From NCBI GenBank assembly GCA_963693285.1, contig OY848918.1, positions 10,053,162-10,117,161 on the forward strand: DNA of 64,000 nucleotides. The letters run 5' to 3'. Each line of letters begins with the position of its first letter. Position 1 is the stretch's first letter. The translations under genes were made by a program, and so were the position numbers. The notes under the pieces were generated by a model. The model was not told the DNA's origin, did no database searches, and worked only from the letters and a program-made list of their open reading frames with translations. The DNA is from Xestospongia muta. Its lineage: Eukaryota; Porifera; Demospongiae; Haplosclerida; Petrosiidae. Positions 45,618 through 60,935 of the stretch are shown one piece after another.

Positions 45618-48600
45618 ATAACTAAGTCATCAAAAATTGAATAAGACTTGGAAGGATTGACTTTCCAGAGAAAGTAACCTCCTTCAAATGATAAAGGATA
45701 CCACAAGGACTACCTAATGTCAACCACGACTGTCCTTCCCTAGCATCAAAAGATAATGTCCACCACCAAAAGCTGTGGTAAAATATATCAGTTGTCTTGA
45801 TGACAGTTGTAGATCACAACAGTCATTAGTGGTAATAAACAATACATGTACTAACAGCTAGAGGAATATCACAGTAAAGAGTCTCCTCTCATTACCACTC
45901 AAGTTATAAGCACTACTTTATGATATATTATGTAACACTGGAAGTTTAAGTCTACAATCATTTAATAAAAAGTCTATATAACCTGTAATTAAGCTATTAG
46001 TCTTACTAATAGTTGTCTTGATATAGTTTTATATGTTTTCCTTATAATTTGAGATGCACTGTTTGAAAAAATAAGATCTTTCTTAATATCAACTGTATAT
46101 ATATGCCCCTACTAAAATAATAAGATAACCAAGGCATCAAAAATTGAATAACACTTGGAGGGATTGACTTTCCAGAGAAAGTAACCTCCTTCAAATGATA
46201 AAGGATACCATAAGAACTACCTAATGTCAACCATGACTGTCTTTCCTCACATCAAAAAGATAATGTTCACCTCAAAGACTACCCTAATTAAAGCTGTAGT
46301 AAAATAAGTCAGTTCTCTTGATGACAGCTGTAGATCACAACAGTCCTTGGTGGTAATAAACAACACCTGTACTAACAGTTAGAGGAATATCACAGTAAAG
46401 TGTCTCCTCCCATTACCACTCAAGCTATAAATACTACTTTATGATATATTATGTAAGACTGGACTCTTCTTTACTAGTTTAAATCCACAATTTTTTTAAT
46501 GAAAAGTCTATATATCCTATAATTAAACTATCAGTAATAGAAATGATTGTCTAGAGATAGTTGTATGTGTTTTCTTAAAATTTGATATGTACTGTTTAAA
46601 AAATATGATATTTCATAATACGAACTGTATATACATGCCCCCACTAAAAAAATGAGATAACCAAGGCAGCAAAAAATGAATAACACCTGCAGGGGGTTGA
46701 CATTATATTAGAGAAAATTACCCCCTTTCTCATATAAATGATACCACAAGGATTACCTAATATTAACTATGACTGTCTTTTCTTAACACTAAAAGATTAC
46801 TTCTATTTCAAGGACTATACTAATATAAACTCTTTAGTTGTGTATTTACAACAATTATCAGAGGTTAGCAGCTGTTTGGTCAATTACTAGATGTACCATC
46901 AAGTTATTATCTAAAAGCTAATTCTAATACAGTAAAGTTGAGTTGACATTCTGGGAAGTAACCATATCAGGAATACTAGCTATTAAACATTGTTGAGTTA
47001 ACACCAGCTGCAAAAGATCAGTCAGACTATCACAAGAGTCTGATCTACAATGTACTGGACAGCTATGAGAAGATTGAGTAAGAAGTTGATTAATCCAGTG
47101 AAGAACTTCCTTTTTTAACCATATAAAAATATGCTTCACCTCAATGACTACCCTAACATTAGCCAGGACTCCCCTTCTTAGGATTTGTTTGGTAAAACCA
47201 TGAAACAGACCTCCTCCCTTTGTCTCTTCAAAAGTTGAAGAATTTCTAACGTTAACTATCATTTATTATCTTAGCCTTTCTAAGACAACAGAACTACCCT
47301 GATTATCAACCATGACTTTCTTAGCCTTCAAAAGACAAGTGTTACGTCAAGGTCCTGGGACTACCTAATATTAAATGCTGACAAAAATATAACAGATACC
47401 CTAAGGGTTACTCTGATTTATTTTTAGCCTTCAAAAGACAAATATTACCTCAGTCTTCAAACCTTAAGGGAATTATCCAATACCAAACTAAATCAGTAGT
47501 CTTGATAACAGCTGTATTTCACAAAACTAGTGATAAATAACACCTGTAACAACAGTTAGAGGACTACCTAAAACATTTTTCGTTCACCTCTTTAAAGATA
47601 TCCATCTACTTCAGTGTCAATTACAGACCACTTTCTCGTAAACTAATACTACATCAATGTTATCTTAAACATGTATTACAGACAGAAGCACTTTATAATA
47701 TTGACCTCCATAGAGAAAGGGACTTTAGCTATAGAAACAACAGAAACAAACAATTAATGTTAATATCAAGTCAAAGATTACTAGTCATATAAAATTCAAA
47801 GAAAATTAGTAATAATTTAGTTCATAAATGAGATTCATGTTGCCATGAGATACAACATAATTTAATACCTTGTTTTTAGGTACAATAATATGTATATGGT
47901 ATATATAGTCCATGTCAGTGTACTGAATAAACTTTACTGACAGATGAAATTCACTATAAACACATTACACAGTAAACATGGTATACACAGTAAACATGAT
48001 ATATGCAATATTACATAGTATTTACTACTTACAGTATATACAGTATATATGGTATAAACACATACTGTGTATACCATAACTATATGCTGTGTATATTATG
48101 TTATACATAGTATATACAGTACACTATGTACAGTATAATGTTATACATAGTATACACATTATACACTGTATACACGGTATACATTATATAGATAGTATAC
48201 ACACTATACTATATTAAAATATCTGGCCATTTTACATCTTTCTAAAACCACAAAGATCACAATCAGACGTTTATTTCCCAATGAAGAAGCCTTTATTCTT
48301 GACTGATAAGAACTACACCAAAATCAACAATAGCTCTTCTTCTCAATAGTGAAAAGATAAGCAATACCACAAGGAGTACTCTAATATCAACCATAACTGT
48401 CCTTTCTCACCATATGAATAGGAGAAAATGACTATATTAATATCAACCAAAAACTCAATGAATACTCAGATATAAACCTTAACTGTCCTTTCTCAATCCA
48501 ATATCAATCATGTATACTATATACACAGTGTACATGTCATACATGTTATACATAGTATATACACTATACACCATATACACAGTATACATGTTATCATAGT

Positions 48601-49956
48601 ATACACACTATACACTACATACACAGTATACATATTATACATAGCATACACACTATACACTATATACATAGTATACACAGTACATTATATTAAAATATCT
48701 GGCCATTTATATCTTTCTAAAATAAACAAAGATCACAATCAATTTCCCAATGAAGAAGCCTTTATTCTTGACTGATAAGAACTACACCAAAATCAACAGT
48801 AGTGGAAAGATAAGCAATACCACAAGGACTACCCTAATATCAACCATAACTGTCTTTTCTCACCATATGAATAGAAAGTGATTATACTAATATCAACCAA
48901 GAACTCAATGAATACTCAGATATCAACATAATTGTCCTTTCTCAACCCAATATCAATCATACACTGACTCAGGTCACAGCAGACCTACTTACTGTCATTA
49001 CTAAACAATATCTTAGTACTGAGTGGAATCTATCCCAATACACATTATGTAAACAGAATGCAATTGTATTAAATACTACAATATTACAATGACATATCAA
49101 TGTATTACTTTTATACACTTGATAGATGACATGATAAATCATCCAACCAGAACTATATAACTCTACTATAATATATTCTCTCAGTATGATGAAAGCGTTT
49201 GATCTGGTATAACTGAACATTATTGGTCTTATATTGTTAGTCTTAATATACTGATTCTTTGTTCGATAGCTGTAATATTATTAGTCTTATATAGTCTGTG
49301 GCATTCTTATAATCAGTGATAGCAGGTATATATTAGAAAGCTACCTAAGTCACTTTTGATACATCAGTCAACACTACACTCAAGTATTAGCAAGGGATGT
49401 CTGAACAATTTCACCAACCAGAATGTGAAAGTTTATGTCAAATTACATATAATAATCATTTCAAATAAAACCAAAAGAAACAATTTATTAATCATCATCT
49501 ACAAGAACCCATAATAAACCTAGTAGTTATGTTGTCCACCCCTACTAATATAACTAACATATTAACAAGACCTCATTAGAAGTAAAATCTAAATCAAGTT
49601 AATGGAAATATCCATTCCTTCATGACTATACAACTTCATTACCATTTTATACTTTTCTAACCATTTCTCAAGTGGTAGATATATTGAATTCAAAAGACAA
49701 TTATAAATTCCGTATACAATCAATTGATTTCTCAATAATACTAATAATAGAAATGATTAAATTCAACTCTTAATATTATAGTAATGCTTCTGTATAGACA
49801 CAGTGTCAATAAAGGTTTCATAATAACTTATTTATATGTGTAATCAAAATCCCAAAGATAAGTAACTTTGACAAAAGGCTTACTAAATCAAAGTTGCACC
49901 AAATGTGTCCGTAAACATAATGTAAATACAAGTTAATCAAAGTACAAGCTGTTCTG
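45618..49956. repeat. Long repeat-filled spacer
   Basis: Two promoter-distal modules (about 45630-46060 and 46140-46560), the recurrent ORF (46924-47262), 60-bp monomers (47280-47650, 48290-48510, 48770-48960), TATAC blocks (about 47950-48225 and 48510-48690), then about 700 bases without recognisable repeats (49230-49950). The part 46570-49956 is closely matched by 60240-63535. No further gene supported. Confidence 0.7.
46924..47262 (-). pseudogene. Recurrent 112-aa ORF, relic related to long-gene linker
   Basis: Third copy of the MIVNVRNSSTFEE ORF. The central part reads LTQSSHSCPVHCRSDSCDSL, with a Cys-Pro stretch like the SCPPC of the long genes. The C-terminal end is shortened by a deletion after TSQNVNS. 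Confidence 0.35.
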
Positions 49957-50866
49957 TTATTTCACATAGATCTCATAATGGGCTACAGCACAATCTTCAT
50001 CAGATGTACCTCCATCAAGACAAATCCTCATCTCTATGTAGTCAGTAGTGGAGTAACTGAACTTCTTATTATACCAAGGTATACTAGTACATTGACAACA
50101 GGTAGTTTCTATACTACCACATTGATGACCATCCCACAGAGGATCATTTGTATAGAATTTACCTACAACAGGATAATTTGGACTTCCAGACTCACAATAA
50201 TAGTCACTACCAACAAATGATGGTGGGGGTTTGAGGTTGTTTACTACCACAAGGACAATTACTATGAAGATAGCTATCAAACAAGCCAGCCATAAAGTCC
50301 AAATATGGCTACGTGGATTACCATGAGTTAAACTAATACCATCACTGTAATGAGAGTTAATACTGCTGTTGGTGTGTATTGCTCCATCTGTCCAACCAAC
50401 TTGATATCCAATAATTTTACCACACACTTGAGAGTATTCAATGTTTCTTGATGTAAAGACTTTTCCTACACAGCTACCTCCACTACTAACTGGTTGACCA
50501 CATGCTCGAACACCATTTTCACTATACAGTCTAAATTTATCAGGACATTTCTCACTGCTATCTGATATTATAATAAGCCACCCTCATCCAACCTCCTGTG
50601 TAATTACACAATGTTTCCATGTGGCAGTATGCCTGACGAACATGGCCATGACTATCAACTAACATGTAATAGTCTGAAGAACAGTCTGGACATTTCTTCC
50701 TAATCTCCTCACATGAATGAACTAATTGAGAAGGTTTATACTCATTGTTGCAGTGGGACATAATAGAGTTAATTTTGATGGTCAAATCTCTAATGGTTGA
50801 ATCAAATTGGTAAATAGAAAGGGCTAGTAGAGACACTTACAATAACAACCAGTAGAGTTATACAAT
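49957..50866 (-). pseudogene. Short-type gene sharing lesions with 39160-40090
   Basis: No start codon: the leader (LLVVIVSVS) is cut where AATTGTTTAATATAATAC replaces the ATG region. It carries the same 2-base deletion (GGWMRVAYYNIR, stop) and the same loss of one A before TCCAAATATGG as the copy at 39160-40090. One extra G in GGTGGGGGTTTGAGG then restores the frame, so the frame is open from about 50573 to YEIYVK. Between the two indels about 25 residues are read in the wrong frame and form a hydrophobic run (LWLACLIAIFIVIVLVVV) in place of the CPC patch. Confidence 0.85.
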
Positions 50867-53113
50867 TGTTTAATATAATACATTGTTTAACAAAACAAGA
50901 GGTCAAACTTAGAGTGTTAACTTGAAGAGCTTCAAAACAATGATTAGATGTGATGTAGAACTAATAAAAATTCAATTCACTATATACACACTATACATGT
51001 TATACATAGTATACACAGCACAAACAGAATACGACATTATGTGCAATCCAGTCATTAAAAGACGTACATCCAAATTCAATACATGGGACTGGTTAGGAAG
51101 ATTTCACTTTACTAAACCACAGAGATCAATCATCCTTAACCCATGAAAAGAACCTTTGTTGAATGATACTTGTAATCTCAAGGACTACCCATAGTTACTT
51201 TTGTCTTTAAAAATAACAATATATTTCTCTAAAAGGACACTTTAAGGATTACCCAGGGTTGTCCTTTCTCAGACATTAAAAAGAGAGGTTTATACTACAA
51301 TATCAACCATAACTGTCCTTTCTCAAGCTTTCAATGGACAAGAACTATCACAGGTTTTATTCTTAAAGATAAAAACAACTTCAAAGTCAACTATAGCTAG
51401 ATAGATCAGTCCTCTCAACCTACATCACTAACTGTACATAATACAACTATATTTTATATACTGTAAAGGAAAATCTATTTTTACAGTACATATCATACTG
51501 ATACATAAGTTAATACCATTCTATACAGTATAAATTAATAGACCTATATGATATCCCATTCATCTCATACTAGCTTATAGACAATTTTGCTTACATTCAA
51601 ATGAAATAAATGACAGCACAAGAACAAAGGAGGAACACCAGTACATTGCTATCATGTTTATGAGTGTCCCAAAACAATAAAATTTACCAGGAGTTTGGTT
51701 TCACAGTTTCATTATCAACAAATGGTGATGCATTTTTAGAATCTATACTACCACACGAACAATAACTCTTTTTATATTTTTCTTGTGCACCAACAATAAA
51801 AATCTAAAAATGACTACGAGGGCTACCATGAATTAATATAATGTGATTAACATAGTTTGAACTGATGCTCTTATTATTGATATAATATGCTCATTTAGGG
51901 ACACATCAAGGACTATATATAGATAAGATAACTATTTCAGTTCACTAACAATAACAACCAGTATAGTTATACAATAAAGATAAGACATTTTAGAATGTTG
52001 TCTTGAATTGTGAATGATTTAAACTTATTGTCTTTTTATATCTTTCTAAAACCACAGAAATCATCTCTAAAGTCAATATTTATTATTACACAGAAATAGA
52101 TTTTTTCGACAAAGAAGTCTTTAACAATTGTTATCTTAAGGACTACCCATCTTTGTCCTTTCTCAACTTTAAACAAGCAAGTCCAAAGGCAAGAACTACC
52201 CCAATGATAATCTCACCAAAAAGGAAACATTAAGGACTACATATAGATAAGATAACCCTTTAAGAAAGGACACTTTAAGGAGTACTTGTGGTCATATCTA
52301 TTGAACTCTTGAAAGGAGAAGGTCTACTACAATATCAACTATGGCTGTCCTTTCTCAAACTCTCAATACACAAAGACTATACAATAATAATGGTATATCA
52401 ATAACTAAAACAATTCTAATATAAACTATGACTGATAAGCAAATCCGCTTGATCTACTAGTAGCCATTGATTAATACTACTTTATACTACATACTGTAAT
52501 CAGTCTGGTCAATCTGGTTTAGAGAAATCACAAAAGAGGGATGATGTACTAATTGTTGTATCTTATATAATGTACATACATAATTACCCAAACACTATAA
52601 ATGAAACACACATAGACACACTTGGAGTGCCTGGAATTAGAGTGTATAGATGAAATTGGAGAGTAAACAAACAAACATGTACTTATAAGTATGTGAGAGA
52701 ATATCAGTGGCTAGAGTTTAATTAGAAGTTGGTATAGACTTACACCAAATTGAAGTGTGTTTCCCAATGCAGAAACCATTTCTTGACTGATAAACTATAC
52801 TACAATATCAATAGTAACTCTCCTTTATCAACATTTGATCAATACCACAAGGAGTATTCTAATATCAACTATATCTGTCATTTCTAAAGCTTTGAAAAGA
52901 CAATGATTACTCCAATATCAATCAAGATTCACCTCCTTAGCCATTGCAAAGATAAGCAATAGCTCAAGGAGTACTCTAATAACAACTGTGGCTGTTGATT
53001 GTATGATAACTACCTCCCCCAATAAAGGTTGTATAATGTTACAATGATATACCAGTGTATTGCACTATGTACACATATACTATTTATGATATTAATATTA
53101 CATTTTCACTTAT
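50867..53113. repeat. Spacer with short-gene relics
   Basis: 50867-51420 holds diverged monomers. 51420-51700 has no repeats or genes I recognise. 51715-51988 holds short-type relics. Then follow 45-bp repeats (about 52215-52290) and 60-bp monomers (52790-53010). The plus-strand ORF at 50922-51146 has no support. Confidence 0.6.
51715..51988 (-). pseudogene. Short-type gene relics: central piece and leader
   Basis: 51715-51895 matches the degenerate region at 8690-8800 (around the CPC patch and TDGA..SIN). 51938-51988 is a short-type leader starting at 51988 (MSYLYCITILVVIVS). The 45-bp-repeat sequence CACATCAAGGACTATATATA separates them. Dead. Confidence 0.65.
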
Positions 53114-54051
53114 CACAAATGTTCCAGTCTCTTATCATTCAATGCTTGATAGCGAGTCTCTCTCCGTTGAAGTAATTTCTCAAGTAATTCCATTCTCTCC
53201 AATTGTATAGCAGAGATCTCCTTCTCACGATAACTCCACTCTAGACATTCCTGTTCCTCCATCATATGTCTAAAATAATAAATAGATGTTAGATGCATAC
53301 ACAGAATGAATGGTTGAGTGGATGGATGAATGGACAATTGAGATCAATAAATAGACAGATGAATGAATACATGGATGAATAGATGGACAAATGAATGGAT
53401 GGATAAATAGAATGGATGAATATATGGATAAATGGATGGATGTATAAATAGAATGGAAGAATAGATGGACAAATGAATGAATGGATAAATAGAATGAATG
53501 AATAGATGGACAAATGAATGGATGGATAAAATAAAATGGTTAAATGGATAAATGGATAAATAGAATGATGGGTACATGGTTAAATGGATGGATCTCCAGT
53601 CCATATTGTATCTACCTTCTCTTATCAATCTGTCATATGTCATTCAGTGATGGCAAAGTAGCTTCCCAAGATTGTTAGCTTGAGCTCTCTCTATCATTTC
53701 TACCCAGCAGGTAAGCCATGCCCTACAAGTACGACACTTAGAACTAGTTACAAACTCACTAACTAGTACTCACCATAATACAGTGTTGCTAATGTAAGTA
53801 GTTCAGGCTGTGAACCAGGTCGAACTACATATGCTGGCGAGTAAGGATCTGTCTGTGTCTCACTGTCTCTATAATCTGTTTGTACATGGACAGTTCTAGT
53901 CAGTGGAGCAGCTAGAGACAGTTCAGTAGATTGTTTATCCATCAGAGGTTCTAGACTATATGGGGAGGGTGAAGTAATGAGGAGATTGATGATGAACTCA
54001 CATTTGTGGCGCCAAGACATTTGATGGAAGCATTTGAGGAAGATCATCATA
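53114..54051 (-). pseudogene. CFAP91: CFAP91 middle exons, disrupted copy
   Basis: [27 protein letters not shown] exon with GTGAGT donor (53774 to about 54051); GLPAG-TAG exon (about 53605-53715); MMEEQECLEWSYREKEISAI to RLEHL (53114-53270), open but with its donor GT changed to AT. The intron carries the GGAT minisatellite (53306-53600). The closest relative is 41217-42103. Confidence 0.8.
53306..53600. repeat. GGAT/AAATGGAT minisatellite
   Basis: Imperfect repeats of GAATGAATGGATGGATAAAT in a CFAP91 intron. The minus-strand ORFs over it (53289-53643) are low-complexity artefacts. Confidence 0.85.
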
Positions 54052-54390
54052 GGAACCTAAACATGCCCAAAGATTTACAAAAAAGACATGGAGGACCACA
54101 AGAGTTCTCCAAGGATTTTCCGATAACTGGAACAGGATTGTTTCAAGTTCACCTGACTGGAAAAGGGATGAGAGAAAAAGGTATCAGAATACACCATGTG
54201 TTTGCTTCTCCAGTGTTACGATGTATACAGACAGGTAATGCCATCTTGCAAGGAATGGGTGACTTCAATACTAAAATTAAAGTAGAACATGGCTTCTTTG
54301 AATGGTTAGCTTGGTGCTGAGGGGAGGTACATATGTTTATGCTTGCCAAAGATATGGTAAAGTTTAGCCTCCAAGTTGATCCAAATTAAG
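54052..54390 (+). pseudogene. UBASH3-like phosphatase, first half
   Basis: Same segment as 42103-42441: NLNMPKDLQKRHGGPQEFSK, PITGTGLFQVHLTGKGMREK, IHHVFASPVLRCIQTGNAIL, VEHGFFEWLAWC, then TGA in place of CGA-type sense, with the remainder GEVHMFMLAKDMVKFSLQVD still readable. Catalytic RHGE motif and second half are missing. Confidence 0.72.
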
Positions 54391-54714
54391 TTGTTTGCAA
54401 TAAATCTTTGTAATAATCTATTGTCAAATGTTGTGAACGTTAATTAGAGGTGTTTTAATTGTTTAAAATAAATTACAATAATATGCTGTGCATATTATCA
54501 TCTTTATTTGTTGTAAATAGTAGCTTGTTTATTGTAATTATTATTGATTTTTGTTTTAATGTTCTTTTAAGTCTCTTTTATTTCTCTCTTATGATCACTG
54601 TTATATTTTTTCAGGGATAATAATTATTGTTATACTACAATATAAGGCTATTATAAGTACCTGTACTATGCAGAGTAATACACTCTACTGTCATAATATG
54701 TTAATACAACGTTT

Positions 54715-57271
<2,557 letters not shown>

Positions 57272-57419
57272 CTAAAAATATTGTACATAATTATCAGTAT
57301 GTTAATCAGTTTATTGGTATCAAAATTTTTATTAACATCAAAAATTTTTTTTCACCAAATCAAAGGTGTATCAAAATTAATGTATGCAATGTTATTGATC
57401 ACAACATGAGACTTTTCCT

Positions 57420-58664
57420 TTATTTCACATAAATCTCATAATGGGCTACAGCACAATCTTCATCAGATGTTGCTTCATTAAGACAGATCCTCATCTCTAT
57501 ATAGTCAGTAGTGGAGCAATTGAGTTTCTTATAAAACCAAGGTATACCAGTACGTTGACAACAGGTAGTTTCTATACTACCACATTGATGACCATCCCAC
57601 AGAGGATGATTGGGATAGAATTTACCTAAAACAGGATAATTTGGACTTCCAGACTCACAATAATAGTCATTATCAACAAATGATGGTGGAGTTCTAGGAT
57701 CTGTACTACTACATGGACAATAACTAAAATAATAGTTATCAGTTGAGCCACAAATAAAAGTCCAAATATGCCTACGAGGATTACCATGAGTTAAACTAAT
57801 ACCATCACTGTAATAAGAGTTAATACTGCTGTTAGTGTGTATTGCTCCATCTGGCCACCCAACTTGATATCCAATAACTCTACCACACACTTGAGAGTAC
57901 TCAATGTTACCTGATGGAAACATCACTCCTACACAGCTACCTCCGCTACTAACTGGTCGGCCACATGCTCGAATACCATTTTCATTATACAATCTAAATT
58001 CATCAGGACAATTCTCACTGCTATCTGTCATGTTAAGATAAGCTATCCTCATCCAACCTCCTGCGAAATTACACAATTCCTCCATATAACAGTACACTTG
58101 ACGAGCATTGCTGAAATTATCAGCTATAATATAATAGTCTGAAGGACAGTCTGGACATCTCCTTTTGACCTCCTCACACGAACGAGGAAGTAACAATGAT
58201 GGAGGAGGACATTTCTCTGCAGTAGTGTTCTCATGAATATCTTGAAGAGTATTGATACCTTCTTTAATGTTATCAATGTTATCTTCTAATCTATTCATAA
58301 TCCTATTGAGATTACTAACAACCTCAAGTATCTTTATAATGCCTTCATTGTACAATCTTGTCTCTAACCTGGATATATTAGCAACAATAGTCTCAGTGAG
58401 TTCTTTGATCATTTTATTACATTTAGTTGGTGAGTTAGATAGTAGTTGTTGTGATACAACAAGTTGTATGGGACTAGTTGGATTACTACCATCTTCACAA
58501 GGTGGACAGCTACTGCGAGAAGATTTAGTAAGGAGTTGATTAATAGCAGCAGTCAGGTTAGCTATGGCATCATCTATACTACTATCACCATCAGAATGAC
58601 TTAATGGATTAGACATACCAGTAATTACTAGTATGACTACCAGTAAAGATAGAAGGGAAGTCAT
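57420..58664 (-). CDS. Long-type secreted coiled-coil/Cys-rich protein (intact)
   Basis: Single exon, 414 aa. The coiled coil differs from relatives (RIMNRLEDNIDNIKEGINTL in place of RSMVRLEGNVDDIKEDINTL). The variable patch reads GSTDNYYFSYCPCSSTDPRT, where the usual CPCGS is CPCSS. Other changes: GGSCVGVMFPS, QVCGRVIGYQVGWPDGAIHT. All framework cysteines are present. TAA overlaps AATAAA; the next CFAP91 exon starts about 150 bases downstream. The promoter at 58700-58739 is backed by a second, orphan promoter copy at 59197-59274. Confidence 0.87.
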   Translation of the reverse strand: MTSLLSLLVVILVITGMSNPLSHSDGDSSIDDAIANLTAAINQLLTKSSRSSCPPCEDGSNPTSPIQLVVSQQLLSNSPTKCNKMIKELTETIVANISRLETRLYNEGIIKILEVVSNLNRIMNRLEDNIDNIKEGINTLQDIHENTTAEKCPPPSLLLPRSCEEVKRRCPDCPSDYYIIADNFSNARQVYCYMEELCNFAGGWMRIAYLNMTDSSENCPDEFRLYNENGIRACGRPVSSGGSCVGVMFPSGNIEYSQVCGRVIGYQVGWPDGAIHTNSSINSYYSDGISLTHGNPRRHIWTFICGSTDNYYFSYCPCSSTDPRTPPSFVDNDYYCESGSPNYPVLGKFYPNHPLWDGHQCGSIETTCCQRTGIPWFYKKLNCSTTDYIEMRICLNEATSDEDCAVAHYEIYVK

Positions 58665-58699
58665 TGTTACTCATGTAACTGTTCTACTCTTGTTGTGCT

Positions 58700-58739
58700 G
58701 TAGACTGTCTACCTTATATATACTCACTGAGATAGTGAG
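58700..58739 (-). promoter_or_regulatory. Candidate core promoter of long-type gene
   Basis: Palindrome 58700-58712, TATATATAAGG, CTCACT-GAGAT-AGTGAG (58723-58739). Confidence 0.55.
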
Positions 58740-59196
58740 ACAACTAAGTCATCTAAAATTGAGTAACACCTGGAGGGATTGACTTTCCGGAGAAAGTAAC
58801 CTCCTTCAAGTGATAAAGGATACCACAAGGACTACCTAATGTCAACCATGACTGTCTTTTCTCAGTATCAAAAAGATAATGTTCACCTCAAGGACTACCC
58901 TAATAGAAGCTATGGTAAAATAAATCAGTCCTCTTGATTACAGCTGTAGATCATAACAGTCCTCAGTGCTAATAAACAGCACCTGTACTAACAGTTGGAG
59001 GATTATCACAGTAAAGAATCTCCTCCCACTATCACTCAGTCATAAGCACTACTTTATAATATATTATGTAACACTGGAATCTTCTTTACTAGTTTAAGCC
59101 CACAATCATCTAATGGAAAGTCTATATAACCTATAATTAAGCTATCACTCAAAGCAATAGTTGTCTAAAGATAGACTACCAAGATAGAAAGGAAGT

Positions 59197-59274
59197 CATT
59201 GTAACTATTGTACTGTTCTATTCTTGTTGTGCTGTAGACTGTCTACCTTATATATACTCACTGAGATAGTGAGA
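59197..59274 (-). promoter_or_regulatory. Orphan promoter with start codon, no gene
   Basis: A full copy of the long-gene 5' end: the outer inverted repeat, TATATATAAGG, GTAGACTGTCTAC (59234-59246) and an ATG at 59199 followed by MTSFLSW and a stop. It lies about 530 bases upstream of the real promoter of 57420-58664. Confidence 0.65.
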
Positions 59275-60569
59275 TAACTAAGTCATCTAAAATTGAATAA
59301 CACCTGGAGGGTTTGACTTTTTAGATAAAGTAACCTCCTTTAAAATATAAAGGATAGCACAAGGACTACCTAATGTCAACCACGACTGTCCTTCCTAAGC
59401 ATCAAAAAGATAATGTCCACTACCAAAAGCTGTGGTAAAATATATTAGTCGTCTTGATGACAGTTATAGATCACAACAGTCCTCAGTGGTAATAAACAAC
59501 ACCTGTACTAACAGTTAGAGGAATATCACAGTAAAGAGTGTCCTCCCATTACTACTCAAGTTATAAACACTACTTTATGATATATTATGTAACACTGGAA
59601 TCTTCTTAATTAGTTTAAGTCCACAATCATTTAATGAAAAGTCTATATAACCTATAATTAAGCTATTAGTCATACTAATAGTTGTCTAGAGATAGTTGTA
59701 TGTGTTTTCTTATAATTTGATATGTACTGTTTGAAAAAATAAGATCTTTCTTAATATTAACTGTATATACATGCCCTTACTAAAATAATAAGATAACCAA
59801 GGCATCAAAAATTGAATAACACTTGAAGGGATTGACTTCCAGACAAAGTAACCTCCTTCAAATGATAAAGGATACCACAAAACTACCTAATGTCAATCAT
59901 GACTGTCTTTCCTCACATCAAAAAGATAATGTTCACCTCAAAGACTACCCTAATAAAAGTTGTGGTAAAATTAATCAGTCCTCTTGATGACAGCTGTAGA
60001 TCACAACAGTCCTCAGTGGTAATAAACAGCACCTGTACTGACAGTTAGAGGGATATCACAGTAAAGTGTCTCCTCCCATTACCACTCAAGCTATAAATAC
60101 TACTTTATGATATATTATGTAACACTGGACTCTTCTTTACTAGTTTAAGTCCACAATCATTTAATGAAAAGTCTATATATCCTATATTTAAACTATCAGT
60201 CATAGAAATGATTGTCTAGAGATAGTTGTATGTGTTTTCTTAAAATTTGATATGTACTGTTTAAAAAATATGATATTTCATAATATGAACTGTATATACA
60301 TGCCCCCACTAAAAAAATGAGATAACCAAGGCAGCAAAAAATGAATAAGACCTGCAGGGGGTTGACATTATATTAGAGAAAATTACCCCCTTTCTCATAA
60401 TAAATGATACCACAAGGATTACCTAATAGTAACTATGACTCTCCTTTCTTAACACTAAAAGATTACTTCTATTTCAATCTAATATAAACTCTTTAGTTGT
60501 GTATTTACAACAAGTATCAGGGGTTAGCAGCTGTTTGGTCAATTACTAGATGTACCATCAAGTTATTAT

Positions 60570-60935
60570 CTAAAAGCTAATTCTAATACAGTAATAAAAT
60601 TTGGTATTTTGAGAGTTGACATTCTGGGAAGTAACCATATCAGGAATACTAGCTATTAAACATTGTCGAGTTAACACCAGCTGCATAAGATCAGTCAGAC
60701 TATCACAAGAGTCTGATCTACAAGGTACTGGACAGCTATGAGAAGATTGAGTAAGGAGTTGATTAATCCAGTGAAGAACTTCCTTTTTTAACCATATAAA
60801 AATATGCTTCACCTCAATGACTACCCTAACATTAACCAGGACTCCCCTTCTTAGGATTTGTTTGGTAAAACCATGAAACAGACCTCTTCCCTTTGCCTCT
60901 TCAAAGGTTGAAGAATTTCTAACATTAACTATCAT
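60570..60935 (-). pseudogene. Recurrent 121-aa ORF, relic related to long-gene linker
   Basis: Fourth copy of the MIVNVRNSSTFEE ORF, with LTQSSHSCPVPCRSDSCDSL. The longest of the four. Confidence 0.35.

Noticed and set aside
48969..49220. Minus-strand ORF MFSYTRSNAFIILREYII, repeated at 62577-62801, with plus-strand counterparts at 18998, 29980, 38627
   Set aside because: Duplicated spacer; open frame not kept between copies and no recognisable motif, so the repeats alone explain recurrence.
53289..53643. ORFs with SIHPSIYPFIHLSIYS repeats, also at 41363-41695
   Set aside because: Translation of the GGAT minisatellite next to a CFAP91 exon.
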